Assembly: GCA_030848545.1 (NCBI GenBank) | Contig: JAVDCA010000020.1 | Location: 1-64,000, forward strand | DNA from: Astrobacterium formosum | GTDB lineage: Bacteria; Pseudomonadota; Alphaproteobacteria; Rhizobiales; Xanthobacteraceae | Direction of reading: 5' to 3' | Length of the DNA stretch: 64,000 bases | Shown: piece after piece, positions 8,516-17,401 of the stretch | Numbering within the stretch: the first letter of the stretch is position 1 | Layout: each line of letters opens with the position of its first letter | The notes under the pieces: generated by a model | What the model was told of the DNA's origin: nothing | Database searches by the model: none | Seen by the model: the letters and a program-made list of their open reading frames with translations, nothing else | Position numbers and translations under genes: made by a program

Positions 8516-9607
8516 ATGACTGCACTTGCCGAACCCAGGCGTCTGGGCATCGCATCCGTCTCGACCCTCCTGCTCCTCCATTGCGCGGCCTATGCGCAAG
8601 GATCACCGGCGGCATTGACGGTCGTGGCTGCACCGGTGGAAACGACCCAGGTCACCGGAAGCATCGCCGCCACCGGCAATGTCGTCGCCTGGCGGGAAAT
8701 ACCGGTCGGCACGGAGGCAGGCGGTCTCGCCGTCACCGCAATCGCGGTCGACGAGGGCGATGCCGTCGTGAAAGGCCAGGTCCTGGCGCGCCTCAACGAC
8801 GATCGCATCAAGGCGGAGATACTGAAGCAACAGGCGGCGATCGCCGAACTGGAAGCAAACCTCGCGGGCGCCCGATCGGACGCCGCACGGGCGCGCTCGG
8901 TCGCGTCCGGAGTCATTTCCGCCCAGACGATCGAGCAACGCGAAACCCTGGTCAAGACGACAGAGGCCAGGCTGGACGCCGCCCGCGCGCAACTGCTCGA
9001 GGTCGAGGCGCGGCATCGCCAGACGGTGATCGTTGCTCCGGCGGCGGGGTTGATCTCGTCGCGCGCGGTGACGATCGGTCAAGTGATCCAGGCCGGAACC
9101 GAGATGTTCCGGCTCATTCAAGACGGTCGCATCGAGGTGGATGCGCGCGTGCCGGAGTCCGATCTGCACGCCGTGGCGATCGGTCGCCCGGCGAAGATCG
9201 TCGGGCCCACTGGCGGGTCCGAGCCGGGGACCGTTCGCAACGTTTCGCCGATCGTCGACCCCAAGACCCGCCTCGGCACGGTGCGGATCGCGCTCTCCAG
9301 CGAGTCGTTCCTCATTCCCGGCATGTTCGCCCGCGTGGAGATCGCGACCGAAAGCCGGCTTTCTCTGACCGTCCCGCTCCGTGCGCTGGTCTGGCGCGAC
9401 GCCAAGGCGCACGTCTTCAGGCTCCAGCCCGACAATCTGGTGGCGCTCACGCAGGTCGGGATCGGCCGAAACGCCTCAGGAAACATCGAAGTCCTGTACG
9501 GCCTGCGAGCGGGAGACCGCATCGTCACCCGCGGCGCCGGTCTCCTCAACGACGGCGATGCCGTGAATGTGGAAACCGCATCCGTGAAAGGAGCCGCCAC
9601 GCCATGA
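8516..9607 (+). CDS. RND efflux periplasmic adaptor (membrane fusion protein)
   Basis: The 363-residue exported protein begins with a signal peptide (cleavage near 'AYAQG', about residue 25). It then shows the biotinyl-lipoyl halves ('VDEGDAVVKGQVLARLND' and 'VIVAPAAGLISSRAVTIGQ') around a coiled-coil hairpin rich in Ala, Glu and Arg (about 100-155), and beta-barrel and membrane-proximal domains. It links the inner-membrane pump to an outer-membrane channel. The start at 8516 has GGAGG at 8501-8505. It overlaps the permease by ATGA. No outer-membrane factor gene is nearby. Confidence 0.9.
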   Translation: MTALAEPRRLGIASVSTLLLLHCAAYAQGSPAALTVVAAPVETTQVTGSIAATGNVVAWREIPVGTEAGGLAVTAIAVDEGDAVVKGQVLARLNDDRIKAEILKQQAAIAELEANLAGARSDAARARSVASGVISAQTIEQRETLVKTTEARLDAARAQLLEVEARHRQTVIVAPAAGLISSRAVTIGQVIQAGTEMFRLIQDGRIEVDARVPESDLHAVAIGRPAKIVGPTGGSEPGTVRNVSPIVDPKTRLGTVRIALSSESFLIPGMFARVEIATESRLSLTVPLRALVWRDAKAHVFRLQPDNLVALTQVGIGRNASGNIEVLYGLRAGDRIVTRGAGLLNDGDAVNVETASVKGAATP

Positions 9608-12600
9608 GCCAGATGTCTTCATGGGCGATCCGCAATCCGGTCGCGACCACGATTCTGTTCCTGTTGCTGACGCTCGCGGGTTTGGTCGCGTTTTCCAAGC
9701 TGCGTCTCAACAGCATGCCCGACATGGACATCCCGACCGTGACCGTCAGCGTCACATGGAGCGGGGCCGCACCGACGGAGATCGAAACGCAGATCACACG
9801 CCTAATCGAGGATAGTGTCGCCGGCCTCGGCCACGTCGAACATACCCGATCCACCGTGAACGAAGGGATCTCCCTGACCAGCGTCGAATTCGCTCTCGGA
9901 ACCGACATTGACCGGGCGACCAACGACGTTCGCGATGCCGTCATGTCGATCCGCTCGCAGATGCCTCGAAGCGCGCTCGATCCGGTCGTCCAACGTGTCG
10001 AGGCGACCGGGCAGGCCATCCTCACTTTCGTGGTCGACGCGCCGACGATGGCGCCCGACGATCTGAGCTGGTTCATCGACAACGACATCGCCAAGGCGGC
10101 GCTCGCGGTGCCGGGCGTGGCCAGGATCTCGCGGTCGGGCGGCGTCGACGCCGAGATCACGGTTGAGCTCGATCCCGACCGGTTGGCGGCATTCGGCCTG
10201 ACGGCTTTCGAAGTGTCCGACCTGATCCGGGCACAGAACATCGATCAGCCGGGCGGTCGGGCGGCATTGGGCGCGGCCGAGCAGGCCATCCGCACGGTCG
10301 GCGGCTTCCGGGATGTCGACCGCATCCAAGACATGCGTATCGCCTTCAGCGACGGCCGCAGCGTCCAGCTCGCCGATCTGGGCAGTGTCGAACGGTCCTG
10401 GGCGGAGCCGCGGCAAAGGGCTCGGTTCGACGATCGTGAGGTCGTCGGCTTCAGCGTCTATCGAGCTGTCGGCACCGGCGAGTTCGCCGTGACGCGGGAC
10501 GTTCGAAAACGCATGGGCGAGTTCGCGGCCGCCCGTCCGGGCATCCAAATCACCGAGGTGACATCGTCGACCGACGCGGTCGTCGAAGGATACGACGCGG
10601 CCGTCGAGGCCCTCTTTCTGGGTGCGCTGCTGGCGGTACTGGTCGTCTGGCTGTTCCTGCGCGATGTCCGGGCGACTCTGATTTCGAGCCTGGCCCTGCC
10701 GCTGTCGCTGATCCCGACATTCGCGGTCATGCACGTGCTCCATCAATCCCTCAACAACATCACCTTGCTGGCGATCGCGCTCGTGGTCGGTATCCTGGTC
10801 GATGACGCCATCGTGGAAATCGAGAACATCGTCCGGCACGTCCGCCAGACGGGAAAGAGCGTCTATGACGCGGCGATCGACGCCGCCGACGAGATCGGCC
10901 TTGCCGTCGTGGCGACGACCTTCGCGATCATCGCGGTGTTCCTGCCGGTCGGGCTGATGCCGGGCATTCCGGGCCAGTTCTTCAAGGCGTTCTCGATCGC
11001 GGTGTGCAGCTCGGTGTTCTTCTCCCTGGTCGTCGCGCGCCTTCTGACACCTCTGATGGCAGCGTTCCTTCTCACCGCGACCGGCAAGGAACACCGCGAA
11101 CCCGCATGGGTGCGGCGATACGCCCGGATACTGGGTTGGTCCCTGCGCCACCGGTGGATCACCATCACGGCAGGCGTCGTGTTCTTTCTGGTATCGCTGT
11201 CGCTGGTTCGTTTTCTTCCCACCGATTTCATGCCTTCGGCGGACCGCGGCCGCTCGATCTTCGCCGTCGAACTGGCCCCGGGCGAGCCCCTGCAGGAAAC
11301 CGATCTGGTCACCCGAAACATCGTGTCCGTCCTGAAAGCGCGGCCGGAAGTCGCATCGGTGTATGCGGCGCTGGGAACACAGACGTCGACCATGTCGGGC
11401 CCCGGCGACCTCGCGACGTCGGCCGGAGAGGTCAGAAAGGCGACGGTCACGGTCAATCTGGTCCCGAGAAACCGCAGGGAGCTTTCGCAACAAGCGTTCG
11501 AGGCGTCGGTCGGACGGGAATTGTCGACCATCCCCGGCGCCCGGGTGCGTCTGGGAGAGGATGGGTCCTCCGGTGCCAAGATCCAGGTGGTGTTGTCGAG
11601 CGACGATCCGGCGGCGCTGGCGAATGCGGCCCGCAAAGTCGCGCAGGAGATGCGCTCGACGCCCGGGTTTCGCCGGGCGGAAACGACCGGCAGCCTGGCG
11701 CGGCCCGAGTTGCAGATCATTCCCAAACCGGACAAGGCGGCGATTCTTGGTGCATCGACGGCCACGATCGCGCGGACGGTCAATATCGCGACCATCGGCG
11801 ACGTCGACCAGAATCTCGGCAAGTTCAGTCTCGGCTCCCGGCAGATACCGATCCGGGTACTACTGAATGACGATGCCCGCAACGATCTCGCCCGCCTTTC
11901 CATCCTCCAGGTTCCTGCATTCGGGAATCCTCTGCCGCTGTCGTCGGTCGCGGATATCGGATTCGGCGCCGGCCCGGTTCAGATCGAGCGCATCGACCGC
12001 ACCAGAACCGAGACCGTCGAAGCGGAACTGGATGGAATCACCATCGGGGAAGCCGAGGATCTCTTATCCAACCTGACATCGATCGCGCGGCTGCCGGCTT
12101 CTGTCAGCCGCAAGCCGGCAGGCGATTCCGAACGAATGCAGGAACTGTTCGGCAGTTTCGGGCTCGCGATGAGCTCGGGTGTCGTTCTGCTCTTCTTCGT
12201 GCTCGCGCTGCTGTTCAATGGCTTCGTTCAGCCGGTCACCATCCTGACCGCCCTTCCCCTTTCGCTCGGCGGCGCCTTGGGTCTTCTGCTCGCCACGCGA
12301 ACGCCGATCTCGCTTCCGGTTCTGATTGGCATCCTGATGCTGATGGGAATCGCTGCGAAGAATTCGATTCTCCTGGTCGAATACGCGATCGTCGCCCGGC
12401 GGGACGCCGGCCTCGACCGCGCACAGGCGCTCCTTGATGCTGCCCGCAAACGCGCCCGGCCGATCGTGATGACCACGCTCGCCATGTGTGCCGGGATGCT
12501 GCCGATCGCGCTCGGCATCGGCGCCGACGCCGAACGGCGAGCCCCGATGGCGATCGCCGTGATCGGCGGGCTGGTCTCCTCGACCACCCTCAGTCTGATC

Positions 12601-12678
12601 TACGTCCCGGCATTCTTCACCGTCATGGACGACCTGGAAGGCTGGATCAGGAGACGCTTTCGCAAGCCCGCAATCTGA
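9604..12678 (+). CDS. RND efflux permease
   Basis: The 1024-residue inner-membrane pump shows the internal two-fold RND layout: a TM1 near residue 15, two large periplasmic loops, and a TM4 with the proton-relay aspartates in 'LVVGILVDDAIVEIENIV'. The loop and helix pattern repeats in the second half ('LIGILMLMGIAAKNSILLVEYA'). It exports hydrophobic compounds driven by protons, with the adaptor encoded just upstream. Substrates cannot be read from sequence. It is less AcrB-like than the second RND pump in this window, lacking its extended C-terminus. Confidence 0.92.
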   Translation: MSQMSSWAIRNPVATTILFLLLTLAGLVAFSKLRLNSMPDMDIPTVTVSVTWSGAAPTEIETQITRLIEDSVAGLGHVEHTRSTVNEGISLTSVEFALGTDIDRATNDVRDAVMSIRSQMPRSALDPVVQRVEATGQAILTFVVDAPTMAPDDLSWFIDNDIAKAALAVPGVARISRSGGVDAEITVELDPDRLAAFGLTAFEVSDLIRAQNIDQPGGRAALGAAEQAIRTVGGFRDVDRIQDMRIAFSDGRSVQLADLGSVERSWAEPRQRARFDDREVVGFSVYRAVGTGEFAVTRDVRKRMGEFAAARPGIQITEVTSSTDAVVEGYDAAVEALFLGALLAVLVVWLFLRDVRATLISSLALPLSLIPTFAVMHVLHQSLNNITLLAIALVVGILVDDAIVEIENIVRHVRQTGKSVYDAAIDAADEIGLAVVATTFAIIAVFLPVGLMPGIPGQFFKAFSIAVCSSVFFSLVVARLLTPLMAAFLLTATGKEHREPAWVRRYARILGWSLRHRWITITAGVVFFLVSLSLVRFLPTDFMPSADRGRSIFAVELAPGEPLQETDLVTRNIVSVLKARPEVASVYAALGTQTSTMSGPGDLATSAGEVRKATVTVNLVPRNRRELSQQAFEASVGRELSTIPGARVRLGEDGSSGAKIQVVLSSDDPAALANAARKVAQEMRSTPGFRRAETTGSLARPELQIIPKPDKAAILGASTATIARTVNIATIGDVDQNLGKFSLGSRQIPIRVLLNDDARNDLARLSILQVPAFGNPLPLSSVADIGFGAGPVQIERIDRTRTETVEAELDGITIGEAEDLLSNLTSIARLPASVSRKPAGDSERMQELFGSFGLAMSSGVVLLFFVLALLFNGFVQPVTILTALPLSLGGALGLLLATRTPISLPVLIGILMLMGIAAKNSILLVEYAIVARRDAGLDRAQALLDAARKRARPIVMTTLAMCAGMLPIALGIGADAERRAPMAIAVIGGLVSSTTLSLIYVPAFFTVMDDLEGWIRRRFRKPAI

Positions 12679-12709
12679 TACCAAATTCGGCCGATCACTT
12701 CCTTCGTGC

Positions 12710-12764
12710 CCCGGACGCGATGCGGCGGACCGCTCTTCGCGGTCTGCTGCATCGCAGAGCCGGG
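12710..12764. repeat. Nested hairpin repeat
   Basis: Three nested arm pairs occur: CCCGG/CCGGG at the ends, GCGATGC (12717-12723) with GCATCGC (12749-12755), and GACCGC (12728-12733) with GCGGTC (12739-12744). This closely resembles dispersed palindromic elements known from Bradyrhizobium and relatives. It lies shortly after the RND permease stop and may double as a transcript end. No T-run follows. Confidence 0.65.
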
Positions 12765-13160
12765 TCCTTGCCGCAGTGCTCGCCCTTGCACGTGCCGGCG
12801 CGAGGCCGCCGGGTAGGCGTCGCACCACTCCGCTGCGCTTCGCTCCGCTACGTGCGGCGCCGCGCCCGAGGCACGCAAGCGGAACTGACCACCCGAATTG
12901 AGTATGTTGGGAAATATATACCAGCCGTCATTGACTTGACCGTCGTCCTGAGGCGCGAGCGAATCGAGCCTCGAAGGACGATGGCCCGGGCCGTTCGTCC
13001 TTTGAGGGCCGTGCCTCGCACGGCCACCTCAGGACGACCGTCAACTTGAGTCATCAATAACGACGGCTGGTATAACGGTTCGAGACGTGCCGGCGTCGCC
13101 GATGTGGCACGAGGGAACGGTTCGGCCGAATTCGGCATTCCCCCACCCGCTCGGACAAGG
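12765..13160. other. Gene-free stretch with a long palindrome
   Basis: About 400 bases separate the efflux operon from the convergent lipoprotein gene. Apart from the element at 12917-13074 I see only GC-rich sequence with no credible reading frame. Confidence 0.5.
12917..13074. repeat. 158-bp inverted repeat element
   Basis: Outer arms TATACCAGCCGTC and GACGGCTGGTATA are perfect reverse complements. Further in, 'GACCGTCGTCCTGAGG' and 'CCTCAGGACGACCGTC' also match perfectly, with shorter hairpins in the middle. The whole element is a nested palindrome with no ORF. The TATA-flanked ends resemble a miniature inverted-repeat element, although no obvious target-site duplication is visible. Confidence 0.8.
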
Positions 13161-13994
13161 TCACGGTTTTGGATTTGTCTCCCGCCCGCTGTCGGTCCAT
13201 TCGGGTGGCAGCCCAAGCTTGCCGCCGACCAGCCCCGGAATGCCAGGAGAACGGCCATAGGCTTCACAGGCGGCGTGCTTCGGCGCCAGCCCCATGTTCG
13301 AGCTGACCTTCTGCCACGACGGAATATCGATGCCTGTCGACTTGAACGGGCTCTCGCCTTTGACGAGCAGGCTTGCGAAGTCTTCACCGAATGCGGCCGC
13401 CAGGTCGTAGGCGTCGCTCGCCTTGGAAACCCTCGGCGTGCTGAAGAACGCCGTCGCGCCCCTCCCCCAGACCATCGCGGCCTGCTGCCGGCCCGAAGGT
13501 TCAACGGCTTCGGCTTCGATGGAGATGTCACCCAAGCCAATCGGCACGCGCGGGATCGGAATCGGAACACTGGTCCCCATGTCTATGAACTTGACGCCGA
13601 TCGAGGTTGCCGCCGAGACACCAGCCGCCACTTCGTTGGTCTCTGTCGCATGGGTGACGGCGGCGCGCACGGTCAGGTCCGCTGGAGCGTCGGGCGTAAC
13701 GACTTCGAAGCGATCGCTGAGGCTGACACAGAGAGCGCGGTCGACGGCATTCGCCACCAGCGCCCGTTGTTCGTCCGACAATGTCGGTGCCACCGCAGAG
13801 CGAAAGGCCGTCGGAGTTATTCTGATGGTTTTGGCCGCCAGCACCTGTTCCTTCCGCACGTGAAGCCGCGACTTCGTGATCTTGCCGTCGGATTGGGCCA
13901 GCCCATCATAGGACGACAGCGCGCTGCCCTGCACGAGCGGCGCAGTCGCACAGCCGGGCAGCACGCTGATGACCGCCAGCGTCGCAAGCGGCAT
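13161..13994 (-). CDS. Predicted lipoprotein, DUF3313-like
   Basis: Read from ATG 13994 it has 277 residues with a lipoprotein signal ('VISVLPGC', Cys at about 18), so the mature protein is probably outer-membrane anchored. The body, with 'VRKEQVLAAKTIRITPTAF' and repeated Ile/Pro-rich segments, resembles DUF3313-type lipoproteins of unknown function. An upstream in-frame ATG at 14120 has an excellent AGGGGG site 5 nt before it. It would add 42 charged residues ahead of the signal, which is odd. It is convergent with the RND pump and lies between the two members of a possible two-component pair. Confidence 0.6.
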   Translation of the reverse strand: MPLATLAVISVLPGCATAPLVQGSALSSYDGLAQSDGKITKSRLHVRKEQVLAAKTIRITPTAFRSAVAPTLSDEQRALVANAVDRALCVSLSDRFEVVTPDAPADLTVRAAVTHATETNEVAAGVSAATSIGVKFIDMGTSVPIPIPRVPIGLGDISIEAEAVEPSGRQQAAMVWGRGATAFFSTPRVSKASDAYDLAAAFGEDFASLLVKGESPFKSTGIDIPSWQKVSSNMGLAPKHAACEAYGRSPGIPGLVGGKLGLPPEWTDSGRETNPKP

Positions 13995-14200
13995 GGTTCG
14001 CCAACGCGCTGTTGGCCTTTGAGTGGTTCCGGTTTCGTTGCCCTTGGACCAATATGGTCGCCCTTGGGGAGGATTTTTCCTCTCGGATTTCCGTCGACCG
14101 AGCCTGGCGAGAAAGCGCATTCGGACCCCCTGAGCGTTGTGACTGCGTTTTGATAGGCGGCTCACATGGCTCAGATCAGGGTCTGCGATGACGTAAGATT

Positions 14201-14300
14201 TCTGGTCGACCGATTTATGTGTCGAAAGATTTCCATCCGAGTTGAGGACAGCCTTCGTTACAAATTTCCCTCCGCCAAGGCGCTGCGATGTGGGTACATC
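14201..14300. repeat. Diverged intergenic element, copy A
   Basis: This stretch aligns without gaps to 16517-16616. Over 14220-14300, 54 of 81 bases match. These include an 11-base identical block TGTCGAAAGAT, a 9/10 block ending TTCGTTACAAA, and a 9/10 block CGCTGCGATG, each at identical spacing. It lies upstream of the patatin-like gene. It may be a shared regulatory region or a decayed dispersed repeat. Confidence 0.6.
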
Positions 14301-14545
14301 TTCTCGAAGACCGCACTCGGAGTTCGTCTCGCAATGCAGGCTCTACGGATGCTCTTCGCCGGTGAAACACGTGTTCCGCGTCATCTGCGGGCTCACCACA
14401 CGACTGCGCGTCGCCAAGGCTACTCGCTTGGGCGTACGAACAACCGCATCTGTCGTTCGTGATCGCGCGTCCATTGATGACATCGCAATTCCCATCCCAG
14501 GAGACGCGGCACACGGTCGCCGTGAAGGTCGCTCATTTGAAGAGA

Positions 14546-15790
14546 ATGTTGGACACGCGCCCAACAAGCGGCACCGCCGCGCCAAGTCCGGCAAGCGTAT
14601 TCGCGGCTTCGGCACTGCTTCTCTTCTCGTTCCTCGGCACCGGCTGTGCCACTCTGATTCCCCGCGATGTCGTGCCGGAGCGGCTCGCCGACGAGGCCGA
14701 GCTCACCGGAATGCCGAATATCCGCGTCTGGGGGGACGCTCCGGTCGCGACACTCGGCGCCCTGGTCAGGACGGAACGACACAAGCGGAATGCGTTCGCC
14801 GACGCGGGCGGCCGCCCTATCCGGCAATCCTCGGAGTTCAACATCGCCGCCATCTCGGGTGGCGGCGACAACGGCGCTTTCGGAGCCGGCCTCCTGGTCG
14901 GCTGGAGCGATGCCGAAACACGGCCGGATTTCGATCTCGTCACCGGCGTCAGCGCCGGTGCGCTCATTGCTCCATTCGTCTATCTGGGACGGAGCAGAAA
15001 TCCTGATCTGAAAGATGTGTTCACCAAGTACACGCGCAACGACATCTATGATCCCGGCGTGATGGCGCCGCTGATCGGGTCCGGCCTAGTCGACAGTTCG
15101 CCGCTTCAAAATCTGATCGCAAATTATGTCGATGACCGGTTTCTCCGTGACATCGCCCGCGAACGCCGAAAAGGCAGGCTGTTGCTGATCAGCACCACGA
15201 ACCTGGATGCGGAGCGGCCCGTCCTGTGGGACATGGGGCGCATCGCCATGAGCGGTCACCCACAGGCTCTCGGTCTTTTCCGCAAGGTTCTTCTGGCCTC
15301 CGCCTCGATACCAGGCGCCTTTCCTCCGGTGCGCATCCAGGTTCGAGCCGAAGGCCGCACCTATGAAGAACTGCATGTGGACGGTGGCGTGACCCAACAG
15401 GTGTTCGTGCCGCCTCCGTTGCTGGCCGGCCGCGACCCCGCCCGCCCGGGGAGAGGACCGAAGACGCGCCTGTTCATCATCCGCAACGGCAAAGTCAATC
15501 CGGAATGGGAAGCCGTCGGCTCCGGACTCTTTTCCATATCCGGACGCTCGATCTTCACCCTCATCAAGAACCAAAGCATCGGCGACCTTTATCGTATATA
15601 CGCCATGACCCAGGCCGACGGCACCGATTTCAATCTCGCCGCCATCCCGTCCAGGTTCAGCCTGAGATGGGCGGAGCCGTTCGAGCCGAGCTACATGCAG
15701 GCACTCTACGACGAGGGGTACCGCGCCGGCTTGCAGGGCTATCCTTGGATAAAGGCCCCACCGGGTCTGCTCAAGCAGTCCACGCAATAG
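14546..15790 (+). CDS. Patatin-like phospholipase, lipoprotein
   Basis: The 414-residue protein has a lipoprotein-type signal ('FLGTGC', Cys34) and a patatin domain. The domain has an oxyanion glycine loop 'SGGGDNGAFGAG' (104-115), the nucleophile Ser137 in 'GVSAG', and the catalytic Asp279 in 'VDGG'. Patatins are Ser-Asp acyl hydrolases that cleave membrane lipids. An outer-membrane-anchored member next to an efflux pump suggests an envelope lipid role. The ATG at 14546 places the signal at the N-terminus; a longer frame opens at 14459. It is downstream of element A. Confidence 0.85.
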   Translation: MLDTRPTSGTAAPSPASVFAASALLLFSFLGTGCATLIPRDVVPERLADEAELTGMPNIRVWGDAPVATLGALVRTERHKRNAFADAGGRPIRQSSEFNIAAISGGGDNGAFGAGLLVGWSDAETRPDFDLVTGVSAGALIAPFVYLGRSRNPDLKDVFTKYTRNDIYDPGVMAPLIGSGLVDSSPLQNLIANYVDDRFLRDIARERRKGRLLLISTTNLDAERPVLWDMGRIAMSGHPQALGLFRKVLLASASIPGAFPPVRIQVRAEGRTYEELHVDGGVTQQVFVPPPLLAGRDPARPGRGPKTRLFIIRNGKVNPEWEAVGSGLFSISGRSIFTLIKNQSIGDLYRIYAMTQADGTDFNLAAIPSRFSLRWAEPFEPSYMQALYDEGYRAGLQGYPWIKAPPGLLKQSTQ

Positions 15791-15822
15791 AGCGGAGACC
15801 AATCAGGATCGGGGCATCCGAT

Positions 15823-16248
15823 CTAGGGGAGCGACGCCAGGATCGGCAGGATTCCGATCTCTTGCAGGCTGTCGCAGATCGTCGCGACGGGGACGGCGAA
15901 CAGGAACAAGAGCGCATCCGCAAATGTCGCAAACACGCGGCTCTGCCTTATCGTCAGCCATTCTTCATCCTGCCACAGGCACGGATTGAGGATAAGGCGG
16001 GGCACGCGCTTCAGATAGCTCTCATAGGGCTGGCGGTGCCGCGCCAACAGCAAATGCTCTTCCTGCTGCGCCACCGTCCGAAACACGAGGATGCCGACGC
16101 ACGCGAACGCGAAGCTTCCGGCCTGGGCGCCGATCCCCGCCGCGCCGAATATCGAAAAGAAATACAGCGGATTGCGCACGATCGATTACGGGCCGCGGGT
16201 CACGAGCTCGGCCGCCTTTCGCAACGAGCGGACACCTGCGCGTCCGCT
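15823..16248 (-). pseudogene. Broken isoprenylcysteine/phospholipid methyltransferase-family gene
   Basis: The family hallmark 'GPYxxVRNPxY' is readable as 'LVTRGP-stop-SIVRNPLYFF': a TAA at 16186-16188 replaces the tyrosine codon. Downstream of the stop, 118 codons continue intact with the membrane segment and 'YESYLKRVPRL' typical of the C-terminal half. Upstream, only about 20 residues look like the family before the frame becomes non-membrane sequence, so the 5' end is also lost. A GTG at 16179 could in principle start a truncated product. I consider this a decayed gene. Confidence 0.7.
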
Positions 16249-16516
16249 TCCCCCGCGACCCGCGAATCGTCTTCCAGTCACCGGATGCCCCTTTGTCGGC
16301 CGATTCCGACGGCTGGGCACGCACGCCCCAACCACTTTCTCACGATCCCGGCGATACCGCGAGAGCGTGCTAACGCTCGGCATCTGCGTCGACCCCACCC
16401 TCTAAATGACACAAATGTCGCCACAGTGCCCATTCGCTCTCTCCTAAAACGTCTACGTTGCGTCATTGAATAATGAGGGCACGTGGCGCCGGATCGGCCG
16501 GATATGTCCGAACGTT

Positions 16517-16616
16517 TCGGACCGCCCGGCTTTCGTGTCGAAAGATGTCCAATCTCGCCCTGGATAGGCTTCGTTACAAAAATTACCGCTCTGGCCCGCT
16601 CCGATGTGACTACACC
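16517..16616. repeat. Diverged intergenic element, copy B
   Basis: This partner of 14201-14300 ends 33 nt before the response-regulator start. Its TGTCGAAAGAT block is at 16536-16546, CTTCGTTACAAA at 16569-16580 and CGCTCCGATGTG at 16597-16608, with the same spacing as copy A. Just upstream, TCCGAACGTTTCGGA at 16507-16521 forms a separate small palindrome. The position directly before a gene fits a promoter or operator role. Confidence 0.6.
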
Positions 16617-16649
16617 ACGTCGGGCATTCGCTCTCGGATATTCCTCTCC

Positions 16650-17372
16650 ATGCACGCACCACAAATCCTCGTCGTCGACGACGACCTCGAGATTCGCAAA
16701 CTCCTGGCGCGCTATTTACAGGAGCAGGGTTTTCGCGTGCAGCTTGCGTCCAAATGCGCGGACGTGCGCGAGCGCATCGCGGCCCACCAGATCGATCTCA
16801 TCGTACTCGACGTCATGCTGCCCGACGGATCCGGGCTCGATCTTTGCCGCGACCTGCGCGCGACGCGGTGCAGGATTCCGATCATTCTCCTCACCGCCCT
16901 GAAGGAGGACGTGGACCGTATCATCGGGCTCGAGATCGGTGCCGACGACTACCTCGGAAAGCCGTTCAATCCGCGCGAACTCGTCGCACGCATCCGCGCC
17001 GTCCTGCGTCGCGCCCAGGACGACCATTCCCCGCAAAGCGAGACGGGACGCTATCTGTTCGAAGGCTTCACGGCCGATCCCTTCGCCCGCAAGGTGACCG
17101 ATCCGCAAGGCGGCGAAATCGAGCTCACCGGCGCCGAGTTCGATCTGCTGGTGACGTTTCTCGATCGTCCCGGCCGCGTGCTGTCGCGCGACCAGCTGCT
17201 TGATCTGACGCGCGGGCGCGACGGCGACGTCCTGGACCGCTCGATCGACGTGCTGATCAGCCGCCTGCGACGAAAATTGTCGGACGGCCATCCCATTCCG
17301 CTGTTCAAGACCGTCCGCAATGGCGGCTACCAATTTGCCGCCAAGGTCACGCATTTGACCGATCAAGGATAA
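16650..17372 (+). CDS. OmpR/PhoB-family response regulator (orphan)
   Basis: The 240-residue protein has a receiver domain (1-120) with acidic residues D10-D12, phospho-acceptor D54 in 'LIVLDVMLPDG', T82 and K104. A winged-helix DNA-binding domain (about 135-232) ends in 'FKTVRNGGYQF'. No kinase is adjacent. The kinase at 6806-8077 is the only one in the window and is of the matching EnvZ class, so they may be partners separated by rearrangement. Copy B of the intergenic element lies directly upstream. Confidence 0.9.
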   Translation: MHAPQILVVDDDLEIRKLLARYLQEQGFRVQLASKCADVRERIAAHQIDLIVLDVMLPDGSGLDLCRDLRATRCRIPIILLTALKEDVDRIIGLEIGADDYLGKPFNPRELVARIRAVLRRAQDDHSPQSETGRYLFEGFTADPFARKVTDPQGGEIELTGAEFDLLVTFLDRPGRVLSRDQLLDLTRGRDGDVLDRSIDVLISRLRRKLSDGHPIPLFKTVRNGGYQFAAKVTHLTDQG

Positions 17373-17375
17373 AGA

Positions 17376-17401
17376 GCGCCAGTCGTCGATGCGCCAGTCG
17401 T
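17376..17401. repeat. 11-bp direct repeat
   Basis: GCGCCAGTCGT occurs at 17376-17386 and again at 17391-17401, right after the response-regulator stop. The function is unknown; it may be a duplication footprint. Confidence 0.6.

Noticed and set aside
9802-11493. A 563-codon minus-strand frame opposite the RND permease, and similarly long shadows opposite other genes
   Set aside because: The permease is plainly coding on the plus strand. The minus frame is compositionally biased, has no domain text and is explained by GC-rich third positions.
15806-15822. GATCGG/CCGATC hairpin after the patatin gene
   Set aside because: The stem is only 6 bp and there is no T-run; I do not call it a terminator.
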